NCBI GenBank assembly: GCA_964343305.1
Contig: CAYFJO010000242.1
Span: forward strand, 1-16,000
From: CAYFJO01 sp964343305
Lineage (GTDB): Bacteria > Planctomycetota > Planctomycetia > Pirellulales > Pirellulaceae
Direction of reading: 5' to 3'
DNA: 16,000 bases
Under the pieces are notes generated by a model. It was not told the origin of the DNA and made no database searches. It was given only the letters and a program-made list of their open reading frames with translations. Numbering within the stretch: position 1 is the stretch's first letter; every line of letters begins with the position of its first letter. Shown one piece after another: positions 1 to 5,813 of the stretch. The position numbers and the translations under genes are program-made.

Positions 1-238
1 GCTGGCCGGGCGAATCATCTCCTTCGCTTCTCAGGTAAACACCCTCCTTGAGCACAATGTGTTCATTGTAGGTGCCGGCGCGGACCAGCACGGTGTCGCC
101 GGCTTCCGCGGCGTCGATAGCCTGCTGAATTCGTCCGTGATCGGCCGGAACGCGAATGGTCTTGTCTGCGGCTTCAACTGCTTTCGTCGCGAGGACCGCA
201 AGAATGGGGACGGCGATGATGAGACACTTGCGAAACAT
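1..238 (-). CDS. Secreted right-handed beta-helix protein, N-terminal part (runs off window)
   Basis: The minus strand reads open from the ATG at 238-236 to the window edge, 79 codons. Residues 1-23 form a signal peptide (basic MFRK, then hydrophobic LIIAVPILAVLA, cleavage near VEA-AD). The mature start contains IRVPADHGRIQQAIDAAEAG followed by DTVLVRAGTYNEHIVLKEGV. This is the typical opening of right-handed parallel beta-helix proteins (DUF1565/NosD/pectinesterase-like), where 'IQ.AID.A..GDTV.V..G.Y.E' precedes the first helical rung. The start is well fixed: a full AGGAGG lies 7 bases upstream. It lies 108 bases after the helical protein of the sigma-factor unit and may be a separate transcription unit. 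The catalytic part lies outside the window, so it could be a polysaccharide lyase or esterase, or a non-enzymatic adhesin. Confidence 0.8.
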   Translation of the reverse strand, partial: MFRKCLIIAVPILAVLATKAVEAADKTIRVPADHGRIQQAIDAAEAGDTVLVRAGTYNEHIVLKEGVYLRSEGDDSPGQ

Positions 239-245
239 GGTTTCT

Positions 246-265
246 CCTCCTTTTCTCGTAGTATA
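246..265 (-). promoter_or_regulatory. Ribosome binding site and possible -10 box of the beta-helix gene
   Basis: On the minus strand, AGGAGG (251-246) sits 7 bases before the ATG at 238, a perfect Shine-Dalgarno sequence that decides the start codon. A -10-like TATACT (265-260) lies just upstream and would give a leader of about 15 bases. No good -35 box is seen at the right distance, so the ribosome binding site is firm and the promoter is only a suggestion. Confidence 0.55.
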
Positions 266-346
266 AATGCCACGCCGTGTTAAACATATCGTCAGCACCG
301 TGGCAACGGCAGCACTTCTCGCGTTGGCTCGCAATCGGCATCCGCC

Positions 347-1114
347 TCACCGAGCCGAGTTCTTCGAACCTCCTCCGTTTTCGGGATCGATCTCCGGAGG
401 AACGCCAGCTTGCTTCGCCCGCTGGCGCGCCCCTTGAAGACGCTTCTCCGATAATTTCAAGACGGCTTCCAAGATCGCGACGCGCTCCATCTGGATTGTG
501 CTCAGATGTTCTTCGATCTCCTGTTTGATCTTCTTGCGTTGTTCATCCGAGCGAGCGCGTTTACACGCCGTCTCGAGGGATTGGAGTCGCGTCATCGTTT
601 GCTTCAAAGTGTTCCGCGCACTCAACAACGGTTTCGGTATATCAGCAGGTTGGTTTGGGCCGTCGTCGCGCTGCGGAGCGTCGGGTTTTTCGGCGAACGG
701 CGAGCGCGGCGCGAATCCATCCATATCGCCGATCAGATCCGACACGCGGACTTCCGACGCATGTTTCCGAGCCCACTCGACTCTCGCCCGAGCGTGCTTC
801 GCGTACTGCTCCATGATCACGACTCGCTTTTGAGCAATGCCCTGCACGTTGCGAGCGACAGCCCGAAACACTTCTTCCCTCTCCGCAGGTGTCTTTGCCT
901 GGCGGGCCTTGTCGATCAACCCGCGTTGCTGATTCACGATCTGCTGGATTTCCGCCGCCGCCTCACCGACCTCCGCCGGCATCCCGCGAAGTTCCTCGGG
1001 CATGCCACGAGGCGGTGCGGCGACGAGGGCCATCGTCGCGCCGGCGACCAAAGTCAGGCCAACAAGTAATGCGGGTACACCTCTTGTTACGATCACGCTG
1101 ATTCCTTTTCTCAT
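347..1114 (-). CDS. Exported helical/coiled-coil protein of an ECF sigma operon, unknown function
   Basis: 255 residues. Residues 1-33 hold a basic start and a hydrophobic stretch (about 13-33, ALLVGLTLVAGATMALVAA), so it is a signal peptide or N-terminal membrane anchor. The rest is predicted helical and charged: two long blocks rich in Glu, Arg, Lys and Ala (about 45-120 and 165-245) look like coiled coils, separated by a Pro/Asp-rich linker (about 125-160). I do not recognise a family. Its ATG overlaps the stop of the anti-sigma gene as ATGA, so the two are translationally coupled. Position as third gene after a sigma factor and its membrane anti-sigma suggests a periplasmic sensor or modulator of the anti-sigma, loosely like CnrX- or CpxP-type helical proteins. 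That role is inference from context and shape only. Confidence 0.75.
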   Translation of the reverse strand: MRKGISVIVTRGVPALLVGLTLVAGATMALVAAPPRGMPEELRGMPAEVGEAAAEIQQIVNQQRGLIDKARQAKTPAEREEVFRAVARNVQGIAQKRVVIMEQYAKHARARVEWARKHASEVRVSDLIGDMDGFAPRSPFAEKPDAPQRDDGPNQPADIPKPLLSARNTLKQTMTRLQSLETACKRARSDEQRKKIKQEIEEHLSTIQMERVAILEAVLKLSEKRLQGARQRAKQAGVPPEIDPENGGGSKNSAR

Positions 1115-1677
1115 TCTTCTTTGTTCTTGTCCAGTTTGATGTTCTTGTCGGGCTCGTTTTCCGGCACGCCCGCGTCATCCTGGCCAATCAGTCGTACGAG
1201 AGTCTCGTTTTCTCTTTCAAGCTCATCAAGAAAGTGCAACACAGCCTGGGCCTCGGCCGCAACTGCTCTTGTCTGAAGTTCCAACTCGTCGTTTGAGACG
1301 GCTGCAGTGTCCCGTCCGGACGTACGAAATAAGATCCAGACTCCAAACGCTCCGACCAGCAGACAAGCGGCAAGTGACGCGACCGCGCGCAGCCAGCGGC
1401 CGCTAACATGTTTCCGGCTTCGATGCGGCTCAGTGTGCTCCGGCCGTGGGCGCAGTTCTGCAACGACGCCGGAGACGACTGCGTCGACGACTTCCTCAGG
1501 CGCCGCCCCGATGGTGGCGCGATCCACGGCAGCCAATGCTCGTGTCGTCGCTGCCAACTCCCGACGACATGCCGAGCACTCCGCCAGATGACGCTCAAGG
1601 GCCGTCGTTTCGGTAAGCTCTCGGTAAATGTACTCACCGAATTGCTCACGGAACTGTTCACACGACTGTTCATTCAC
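1111..1677 (-). CDS. Membrane zinc-finger anti-sigma factor
   Basis: 188 residues from the GTG at 1677. The N-terminal cytoplasmic region carries the anti-sigma zinc-binding signature His30-x3-Cys34-x2-Cys37 with Cys6 upstream, as in the ZAS/RsrA-type domain that holds an ECF sigma factor inactive. One membrane helix lies at about 96-117 (SLAACLLVGAFGVWILF), followed by a periplasmic tail of about 70 residues with a short helix. An earlier in-frame GTG exists at 1686, but the GGGAGG at 1691-1686 is 8 bases from the GTG at 1677, so the later start is preferred. It overlaps the end of the sigma gene by 8 bases and the next gene by 4 (ATGA). It should bind and restrain the sigma factor encoded just upstream and transmit an envelope signal. 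Confidence 0.88.
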   Translation of the reverse strand: MNEQSCEQFREQFGEYIYRELTETTALERHLAECSACRRELAATTRALAAVDRATIGAAPEEVVDAVVSGVVAELRPRPEHTEPHRSRKHVSGRWLRAVASLAACLLVGAFGVWILFRTSGRDTAAVSNDELELQTRAVAAEAQAVLHFLDELERENETLVRLIGQDDAGVPENEPDKNIKLDKNKEE

Positions 1678-2257
1678 TTTCGCCACCTCCCGCCAGCTTG
1701 TCGCGCAGCGACTTCAGGGCGTAGCTCAGGTTCGCCTTGACTGCATTGCTCGAACACGAAAGAACCTCCGCGATCTCCGGGTTGGATAGACCATGAAAGT
1801 GTCTCAACACGAACACCGACCGCTGTCTGGGTGTCAGTTCGTCAAGCGCTGCAATCACCGCCGCACGTTCCTCCTCCGCCATGAGGCGTTCAACAGGTCG
1901 TTTTTCTTTCGCCGGGATATCTTCAATCGCTTGGTCGTCGACGCTCGCCTGCGTCCGCTTCGGTCCTTTACATTGTCTGAAAAAGTCCACCGATTCGTTG
2001 AGCGCGATCCGAAATAGCCAAGCCCGAAAGTTCTTCGTTGCCTGGAGATCACCAATACTCCGCCACGCCTTGAGGAACGTCGTCTGGCTGATATCACGAG
2101 TTGCCTCGGGGTCACCGACGTGCTGGTACACGAGAGCCGACAAGCGAGCTGCATACCGAACAACAAGCTCCCCGAAGGCATCCGAGTCGCCTTTGCGGGC
2201 CCTCTCGACGAGAGCCTCTTCCTCCTCATTTTCGTCGTGTTTTGTTTGTAGGGGCAC
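1670..2257 (-). CDS. ECF-type RNA polymerase sigma factor (sigma-70 family)
   Basis: 195 residues, the normal size for this class. Region 2 spans about 25-95 and includes QHVGDPEATRDISQTTFLKA and FRAWLFRIALNESVDFFR, the -10 recognition and core-binding helices. Region 4 spans about 132-190, with ALDELTPRQRSVFVLRHFHG and the helix-turn-helix LSNPEIAEVLSCSSNAVKAN that reads the -35 box. There is no region 1 or 3, as expected for ECF factors. The start is GTG with AAAGG five bases upstream; no in-frame ATG competes. The anti-sigma gene overlaps its 3' end. A promoter of ECF type lies immediately upstream, so it probably transcribes its own operon. The signal it answers is not visible. Confidence 0.93.
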   Translation of the reverse strand: MPLQTKHDENEEEEALVERARKGDSDAFGELVVRYAARLSALVYQHVGDPEATRDISQTTFLKAWRSIGDLQATKNFRAWLFRIALNESVDFFRQCKGPKRTQASVDDQAIEDIPAKEKRPVERLMAEEERAAVIAALDELTPRQRSVFVLRHFHGLSNPEIAEVLSCSSNAVKANLSYALKSLRDKLAGGGESE

Positions 2258-2272
2258 GATTGCCTTTATACG

Positions 2273-2300
2273 TTAGACGGCCAAACGCCAAGAAGGTTAA
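2273..2300 (-). promoter_or_regulatory. Candidate ECF-type autoregulatory promoter
   Basis: On the minus strand TTAACCT (2300-2294), 16 bases, then TCTAA (2277-2273, within CGTCTAA). The AAC core of the -35, the 16-base spacer and the CGTC/TCTAA -10 resemble known ECF promoters such as the RpoE type (GGAACTT-N16-TCTGA). The expected start of transcription falls near 2266, giving a very short leader that would touch the AAAGG ribosome site at 2267-2263. That closeness is the main weakness of the call. Confidence 0.4.
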
Positions 2301-2615
2301 AAACGTAAAACTGGAATCGGATGGCCGCGCCGAATGATGCTCACGAATTCTTCACTACCTCACGGCGCGCCGAACCCTTCGCCTCTTGACAATTCATTAT
2401 TACACGATAAAGTGTAAAAGCTATGACAACAACCATAAACAGCGACAGAAGATCAAGTTCCCACCGCAACCCACAATTGAAGAACGTCGTTGTTGGAGCG
2501 AGGATTGTGTTTGATTGAATGTTGCCCAGAAAACGATTAATGCGATCGATGCTCCGCGAAACAAGTTGAGGTTATTTTCCCGGACAACAAAACAAACAAC
2601 CGAGACATCCACACG
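2301..2615. other. Divergent intergenic region
   Basis: About 315 bases between the sigma promoter and the SDR gene. It holds the TTGACA box and palindrome listed separately. A 31-codon frame starts with ATG at 2423 and has no ribosome site. The roughly 200 bases between the palindrome and the SDR start are AT-richer and show no obvious gene or terminator hairpin, so the SDR mRNA may have a long leader or a second promoter there. Confidence 0.5.
2386..2417 (+). promoter_or_regulatory. Candidate promoter with overlapping 18-bp operator palindrome
   Basis: A consensus -35 TTGACA (2386-2391) is followed after 16 bases by TAAAGT (2408-2413), a moderate -10. Overlying the -10 is a perfect inverted repeat TTACAC-GATAAA-GTGTAA (2400-2417), two 6-base arms with a 6-base centre. 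This is the geometry of a repressor operator that blocks the -10. The first downstream gene is the SDR at 2616. No repressor gene is in the window, and the palindrome could also serve the opposite direction. Confidence 0.4.
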
Positions 2616-3365
2616 ATGACTCTCCTTGAGGACAAAACCATTCTGATCACCGGTGCCGGTTCGGGCGTAGGCCGAGCAACCGCCGTCGCCGCCGCTCGGG
2701 AAGGCGCCCGCGTAGCGGTTGTGGATCTCAATGCTGACCACTCCGAAGAGACAGTTCACATGACCCAGGCAGCAGGCGGAGAGGCGGCTTTCATCCCAGC
2801 CGATGTGACGCAGTCGGACCAAATGGAAGCGGCTGTTCGGAAGGCGGTCGAAATGTATGGGCGACTCGATTGTGCCTTCAACAACGCAGGCGTCGTGATC
2901 GACGAACCGGTTCAGCTTGCCGATTACGCCGAGGAAGCGTGGGACAAGACAATCGACGTCAACCTGAAAGGCGTCTGGTTGGGAATGAAACATCAAATTC
3001 CAGCCATGTTGGCCAGCGGGAGCGGTGCGATTGTCAACAATGCATCGGTGATGGGAGTCGTGGGTGGCTGCTGCTGCAGTTATGTCGCTTCCAAGCACGG
3101 AGTCATCGGCCTGACCAAAGCCGGCGCTGTGCAGTACGCATCGCAGGGTATCCGCATCAACGCGGTTTGTCCTGGTGGCGTCGAGACACCGATGATGGAC
3201 GCGCTGCCCGCCGAGGATCGCGATCGCATCACCGCTATGCATCCAATTGGTCGCCTCGCAACAACGGAAGAGGTCGCCAACGCAGTCGTTTGGCTCTGCT
3301 CCGATCGGGCTGCGTATTTGTGCGGAAGCGTCATCACGGTCGACGGTGGTTACACGAGCCAGTAA
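2616..3365 (+). CDS. SDR family NAD(P)-dependent oxidoreductase
   Basis: 249 residues, a full-length classical short-chain dehydrogenase/reductase. Visible motifs are the cofactor loop TGAGSGVG (12-19), Asp37 at the end of beta-2 (which favours NAD over NADP), Asp63 in ADVT, NNAG (89-92), catalytic Asn116, Ser144, Tyr156 and Lys160 (YVASK), and PGG (186-188) after the active site. The C-terminal SVITVDGGYT is the usual family end. Odd feature: Cys152-Cys153-Cys154 stand immediately before the catalytic tyrosine, where other members usually have Gly, Pro or Ala. It has no signal peptide and acts in the cytoplasm. ArsM follows after 14 bases, so they are probably cotranscribed. The substrate is unknown. 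No strong ribosome site precedes the ATG. Confidence 0.92.
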   Translation: MTLLEDKTILITGAGSGVGRATAVAAAREGARVAVVDLNADHSEETVHMTQAAGGEAAFIPADVTQSDQMEAAVRKAVEMYGRLDCAFNNAGVVIDEPVQLADYAEEAWDKTIDVNLKGVWLGMKHQIPAMLASGSGAIVNNASVMGVVGGCCCSYVASKHGVIGLTKAGAVQYASQGIRINAVCPGGVETPMMDALPAEDRDRITAMHPIGRLATTEEVANAVVWLCSDRAAYLCGSVITVDGGYTSQ

Positions 3366-3379
3366 AGGGAGATAAATCG

Positions 3380-4261
3380 ATGGAAAAAGAACAAGCCGAA
3401 ACCACGCAAACGAAACCGCCCACTTGTTGCGAAAGCGACGCCGAAGTCAAAGAGGCGGTGAAACATCAGTTCCGCGAAATGGCCCGTATCGGGCCGAGTT
3501 GCGGGCAGACGGCGGCGAAATCAGTCGCCGAATCGTTCGGCTACACTGCCGAGCAACTCGACAGTATTCCGGACGAAGCCAACATGGGCGTCTCGTGCGG
3601 CAACCCCACGGCGATGAGCAGTCTGAAGACTGGCGAGACAGTGCTCGATCTCGGCTGCGGCGCGGGTTTGGATGTGCTGCTTGCCGCGCAGAAAGTCGGT
3701 CCGTCCGGCAAAGCGATCGGCATCGACATGACCGAAGAAATGATTCACCGCGCTCGGGACAACGCGCAGAAATCCGGCGTTGGTAATGTCGAATTCCACT
3801 TGGCCGAGATCGAGTCACTGCCGCTGGACGACAACTCGGTCGACTGCATCATCAGCAACTGCGTGCTCAACCTGGTGCCGGACAAATCGGTCGCGTTTGC
3901 CGAGATCTTCCGCGTTCTAAAACCTGGCGGGCGGCTCGCGGCCAGCGACTTGGCGCTGAAACAGGAACTTCCCACTGACATGGCCCGCAACATCGACGGT
4001 TGCTTCGGTACGAAGTGGGGAGCGGTTTCATTTTGCCAATACGACACCTCACTGAAAACGGCCGGTTTCGGCGAGGTCGAAATCGTCGATACCGGCGTCG
4101 ATATAAACGCCTACGTGCAGATGGACACGCAGTCGAGTTGCTGTGCCGCCACACTCGAAGACGCCGACCACTACGCCCGCTTTGCCGCGGTGCTGCGGAA
4201 GCACGATGTCAATCCGTACATCGCCAGCGTGAATGTCTTGGCGGTCAAACCAAAATCGTAG
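3380..4261 (+). CDS. arsM: Arsenite S-adenosylmethionine methyltransferase (ArsM)
   Basis: 293 residues. GGGAGA (3367-3372) lies seven bases before the ATG and fixes the start; the open frame extends much further upstream, inside the SDR gene. The SAM-binding fold shows VLDLGCGAGLD (88-98), acidic Asp116 in IGIDMT, and NCVLNLVPDK (160-169). The ArsM signature is the cysteine set: Cys41 (GPSCG), Cys73 (GVSCGNP) and Cys208, which by family knowledge bind As(III) for stepwise methylation. The tail YIASVNVLAVKPK is typical of ArsM. Odd: Cys208 is normally followed by a 'xGA' turn, but here the segment CFGTKWGAVSFC is about three residues longer and adds Cys219; Cys16-17 and Cys254-255 are extra pairs. 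It acts in the cytoplasm, making volatile or soluble methylarsenicals. The arsenic substrate is inferred from homology. Confidence 0.88.
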   Translation: MEKEQAETTQTKPPTCCESDAEVKEAVKHQFREMARIGPSCGQTAAKSVAESFGYTAEQLDSIPDEANMGVSCGNPTAMSSLKTGETVLDLGCGAGLDVLLAAQKVGPSGKAIGIDMTEEMIHRARDNAQKSGVGNVEFHLAEIESLPLDDNSVDCIISNCVLNLVPDKSVAFAEIFRVLKPGGRLAASDLALKQELPTDMARNIDGCFGTKWGAVSFCQYDTSLKTAGFGEVEIVDTGVDINAYVQMDTQSSCCAATLEDADHYARFAAVLRKHDVNPYIASVNVLAVKPKS

Positions 4262-4270
4262 CGGCCAGAG

Positions 4271-4320
4271 GTAGCAGAAGTCGTGAGACTTCTGGCCCGA
4301 ACTCTCACGAGTCCGGCTAC
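4271..4320 (+). repeat. REP/REPIN-like bipartite hairpin element with GTAGC heads
   Basis: Outer inverted repeat GTAGC (4271-4275) / GCTAC (4316-4320). The first hairpin is CAGAAGTC-GTGA-GACTTCTG (4275-4294), eight perfect pairs and a four-base loop. The second is CGAACTC-TCAC-GAGTCCG (4298-4315), seven pairs with one mismatch. The second half reverse-complemented matches the first at about 20 of 25 positions, so the unit is two related REP half-sites in inverted orientation. A GTAG head before a hairpin is the hallmark of REPs mobilised by RAYT/TnpA-REP Y1 transposases. It lies ten bases after the arsM stop and may also end transcription. No RAYT gene is in the window. Confidence 0.75.
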
Positions 4321-4326
4321 TTTGAA

Positions 4327-4380
4327 ATGAGATCAGAGTACGTCGCCAGTGTGCGTGTGTTTGCATTGAAACCAAAGTAG
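4327..4380 (+). pseudogene. Relic of a second ArsM C-terminus
   Basis: The frame ending at the TAG 4378-4380 reads EYVASVRVFALKPK, which aligns without gaps to the ArsM end YIASVNVLAVKPK: Tyr, Ala-Ser-Val, Val, Ala and Lys-Pro-Lys are kept. Codons match too (TAC-GTC-GCC-AGT-GTG against TAC-ATC-GCC-AGC-GTG). It even resembles the common ArsM terminus more closely than the intact gene does. No methyltransferase core precedes it; the REP-like element lies directly upstream. I read it as the 3' end left from a tandem arsM copy or a recombined allele. The segment is short, so chance similarity cannot be fully excluded. Confidence 0.55.
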
Positions 4381-4402
4381 CCGACCATAGGAGATGGCGA
4401 CC

Positions 4403-5581
4403 ATGAAACGACTATTGCTAATCGCAGTGACGGCGCTTATTTCTTCGTCGCACGTCGTGAATGCAATTGAGCCACAGCCAGTTGCGGATCGAGCGGGCAA
4501 AGCGTTGCTTGTTCGCTCAACGCCGAGCCCAAACGGACCGCAAGTCCAGATCGACGTGGTCGAGCGTTCGAAGATCAACAAAGACCTATTCGTTGACATG
4601 GTGGGCTTGCGGCTGTGGATGGACAGCGTCGAATCGGCGAAGCGCATCCGCGCGTTGATCACGGATGCGGCGGCTGCGCTTCGTGTTAAGCAACAGTTGG
4701 GAGCCAAACTCATGGAGATCGGCGTCGAACCGGACATCATTCCCGTGCGCGGGGACGAGGGAAAGAAGATGGGCACCGAAGGAATGGTTTTGCTCAAAGG
4801 CGGCGAGTTCACTCGTAGCGGTGAATTCTACGACTCCAGCGGCGGCGGCTTAACGATTCTGAAGGACGGCACCGCCCAAATCTCCCACGGCGCAAAGTAC
4901 CGCGTGCGCGTGTCGTCGTTCTACATCGACAAGTACAAGGTGACCAACGAGGACTATTGCAGGTTTCTCAACGACGGCAACGCGGGCTACGCGACACCGT
5001 GGAACCTACGAATCGGCAAGGCCGTGGAAGGGAGAAACGCGGGTAAGTTCGTACCTGCGGACAACTCGCTGGCCAGGCATCCGGTCGTGTTGGTCAATTG
5101 GTATCAAGCCAAAGGCTATGCGTCGTGGGCAGGTAAGCGGCTTCCCACCGAGGCGGAGTGGGAGTACGCGGCTGCCGGCAAGGAAGGCCGCAAGTATCCG
5201 TGGGGCAACGAGCCGCCTGATGAGACGCGGCTGGACTACCCGATCAAGTTCAAACATCCCGTCCCCGTCGATTGGTTCCCCGCCGGCGCGACGCCGGACG
5301 GCGTGTTCCAAATGGCGGGTAACTCAGCCGAATGGTGTGCCGACTACTTCGATCACGCTTCCTACGCCATGGCCCCATCTGGCGGCGTAGCGATCGATCC
5401 CACGGGAGCCGAACAGGCCTTCCAACCCAACACTTGGTACAAGTACCGCGTGATGTTCAAAGGCTGGTGCAAGGCGAACCGCGGTGAGTACTTCACGTCC
5501 ACGAAGCGTCACAGCCGGCCGCCACTGGCCGACGCCTCGGCCGGCGTCAGTATCCGCTGCGTGAAATCGGCGGAGAAATAG
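4403..5581 (+). CDS. Secreted SUMF1-domain (formylglycine-generating-enzyme-like) protein lacking the catalytic cysteines
   Basis: 392 residues from the ATG at 4403. AGGAG (4389-4393) touches an earlier ATG at 4394 but is nine bases from 4403, so the later start is used. A signal peptide covers 1-21 (LLLIAVTALISSSHVVNA). Residues 22-120 match no family I know. Residues about 125-392 are a SUMF1/FGE-sulfatase fold: EGMVLLKGGEF, SSFYIDKYKVTNEDYCRFLN, RHPVVLVNWYQAKGYASWAG, RLPTEAEWEYAAAG, YPWGNEPP, GNSAEWCADYF and VSIRCV near the end. In true formylglycine-generating enzymes two active-site cysteines lie in the segment before the final GFRC. Here that segment (about 354-388) has one early Cys in GWCKANRGEY and none at the expected sites, so sulfatase activation is doubtful. 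It probably has another extracellular binding or modifying role. It heads the run of secreted enzymes. Confidence 0.85.
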   Translation: MKRLLLIAVTALISSSHVVNAIEPQPVADRAGKALLVRSTPSPNGPQVQIDVVERSKINKDLFVDMVGLRLWMDSVESAKRIRALITDAAAALRVKQQLGAKLMEIGVEPDIIPVRGDEGKKMGTEGMVLLKGGEFTRSGEFYDSSGGGLTILKDGTAQISHGAKYRVRVSSFYIDKYKVTNEDYCRFLNDGNAGYATPWNLRIGKAVEGRNAGKFVPADNSLARHPVVLVNWYQAKGYASWAGKRLPTEAEWEYAAAGKEGRKYPWGNEPPDETRLDYPIKFKHPVPVDWFPAGATPDGVFQMAGNSAEWCADYFDHASYAMAPSGGVAIDPTGAEQAFQPNTWYKYRVMFKGWCKANRGEYFTSTKRHSRPPLADASAGVSIRCVKSAEK

Positions 5582-5619
5582 AGAAGAAATCACGATCATG
5601 AACGAGAACAAAAACCTGA

Positions 5620-5685
5620 GAAGCCGTATGAGCTAATCATGTACGGATCTGTGGGAGCCCCGGCGGAGCAATCCCTGCGGCGACC
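5620..5685 (+). mobile_element. Group II intron 3'-end relic (domain V and VI-like)
   Basis: Domain V-like: AGC triad (5622-5624), stem CCGTA (5624-5628) with TACGG (5642-5646), a two-base bulge TG (5640-5641) on the 3' side, upper stem TGA (5629-5631) with TCA (5637-5639), loop GCTAA. This copies the GAGCCGTATGAG...CATGTACGGTTC layout of bacterial group II introns, including the 3'-side bulge. The lower stem is damaged (AAGC opposite GATC). Next comes a domain VI-like GC-rich segment (5651-5685) opening GGGAGCCCC and closing GGCGACCC, with a GCAA inner loop. No reverse transcriptase or maturase frame is nearby, so only the 3' end survives. The call rests on hand-read structure. Confidence 0.6.
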
Positions 5686-5813
5686 CAGCCGGTCAATTCT
5701 CATCTGCCGCTTGCTAAAAAGGAGGTTCCGATTCCAAAGCGCTGCTTTCGCAATGCGACGAAGCGGATTACGATGTAGGCGTTTAACCAAATCACCGCAA
5801 ATGAGGCACTTCC

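Noticed and set aside
269..304. Inverted repeat GCCACG / CGTGGC between the helical protein and the beta-helix gene
   Set aside because: Only six pairs with a 24-base loop and no T-run; not convincing as a terminator.
2423..2518. 31-codon frame starting just after the operator-like palindrome
   Set aside because: No ribosome site, no hydrophobic or conserved pattern; too little to support a gene or leader peptide.
2421..3242. 273-codon open frame on the minus strand opposite the SDR gene
   Set aside because: The plus strand encodes an SDR with every family motif; the minus frame has no recognisable domain and reflects codon bias of the real gene.
2870..3379. Upstream extension of the arsM frame to a 463-residue protein
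   Set aside because: The extra part lies in another frame of the SDR gene and is Arg-rich nonsense; the ATG at 3380 has a good ribosome site and family-typical length.
4394..4402. Earlier ATG of the SUMF1-like gene
   Set aside because: AGGAG directly touches this ATG, leaving no spacer; the ATG at 4403 has the right spacing and starts the signal peptide.
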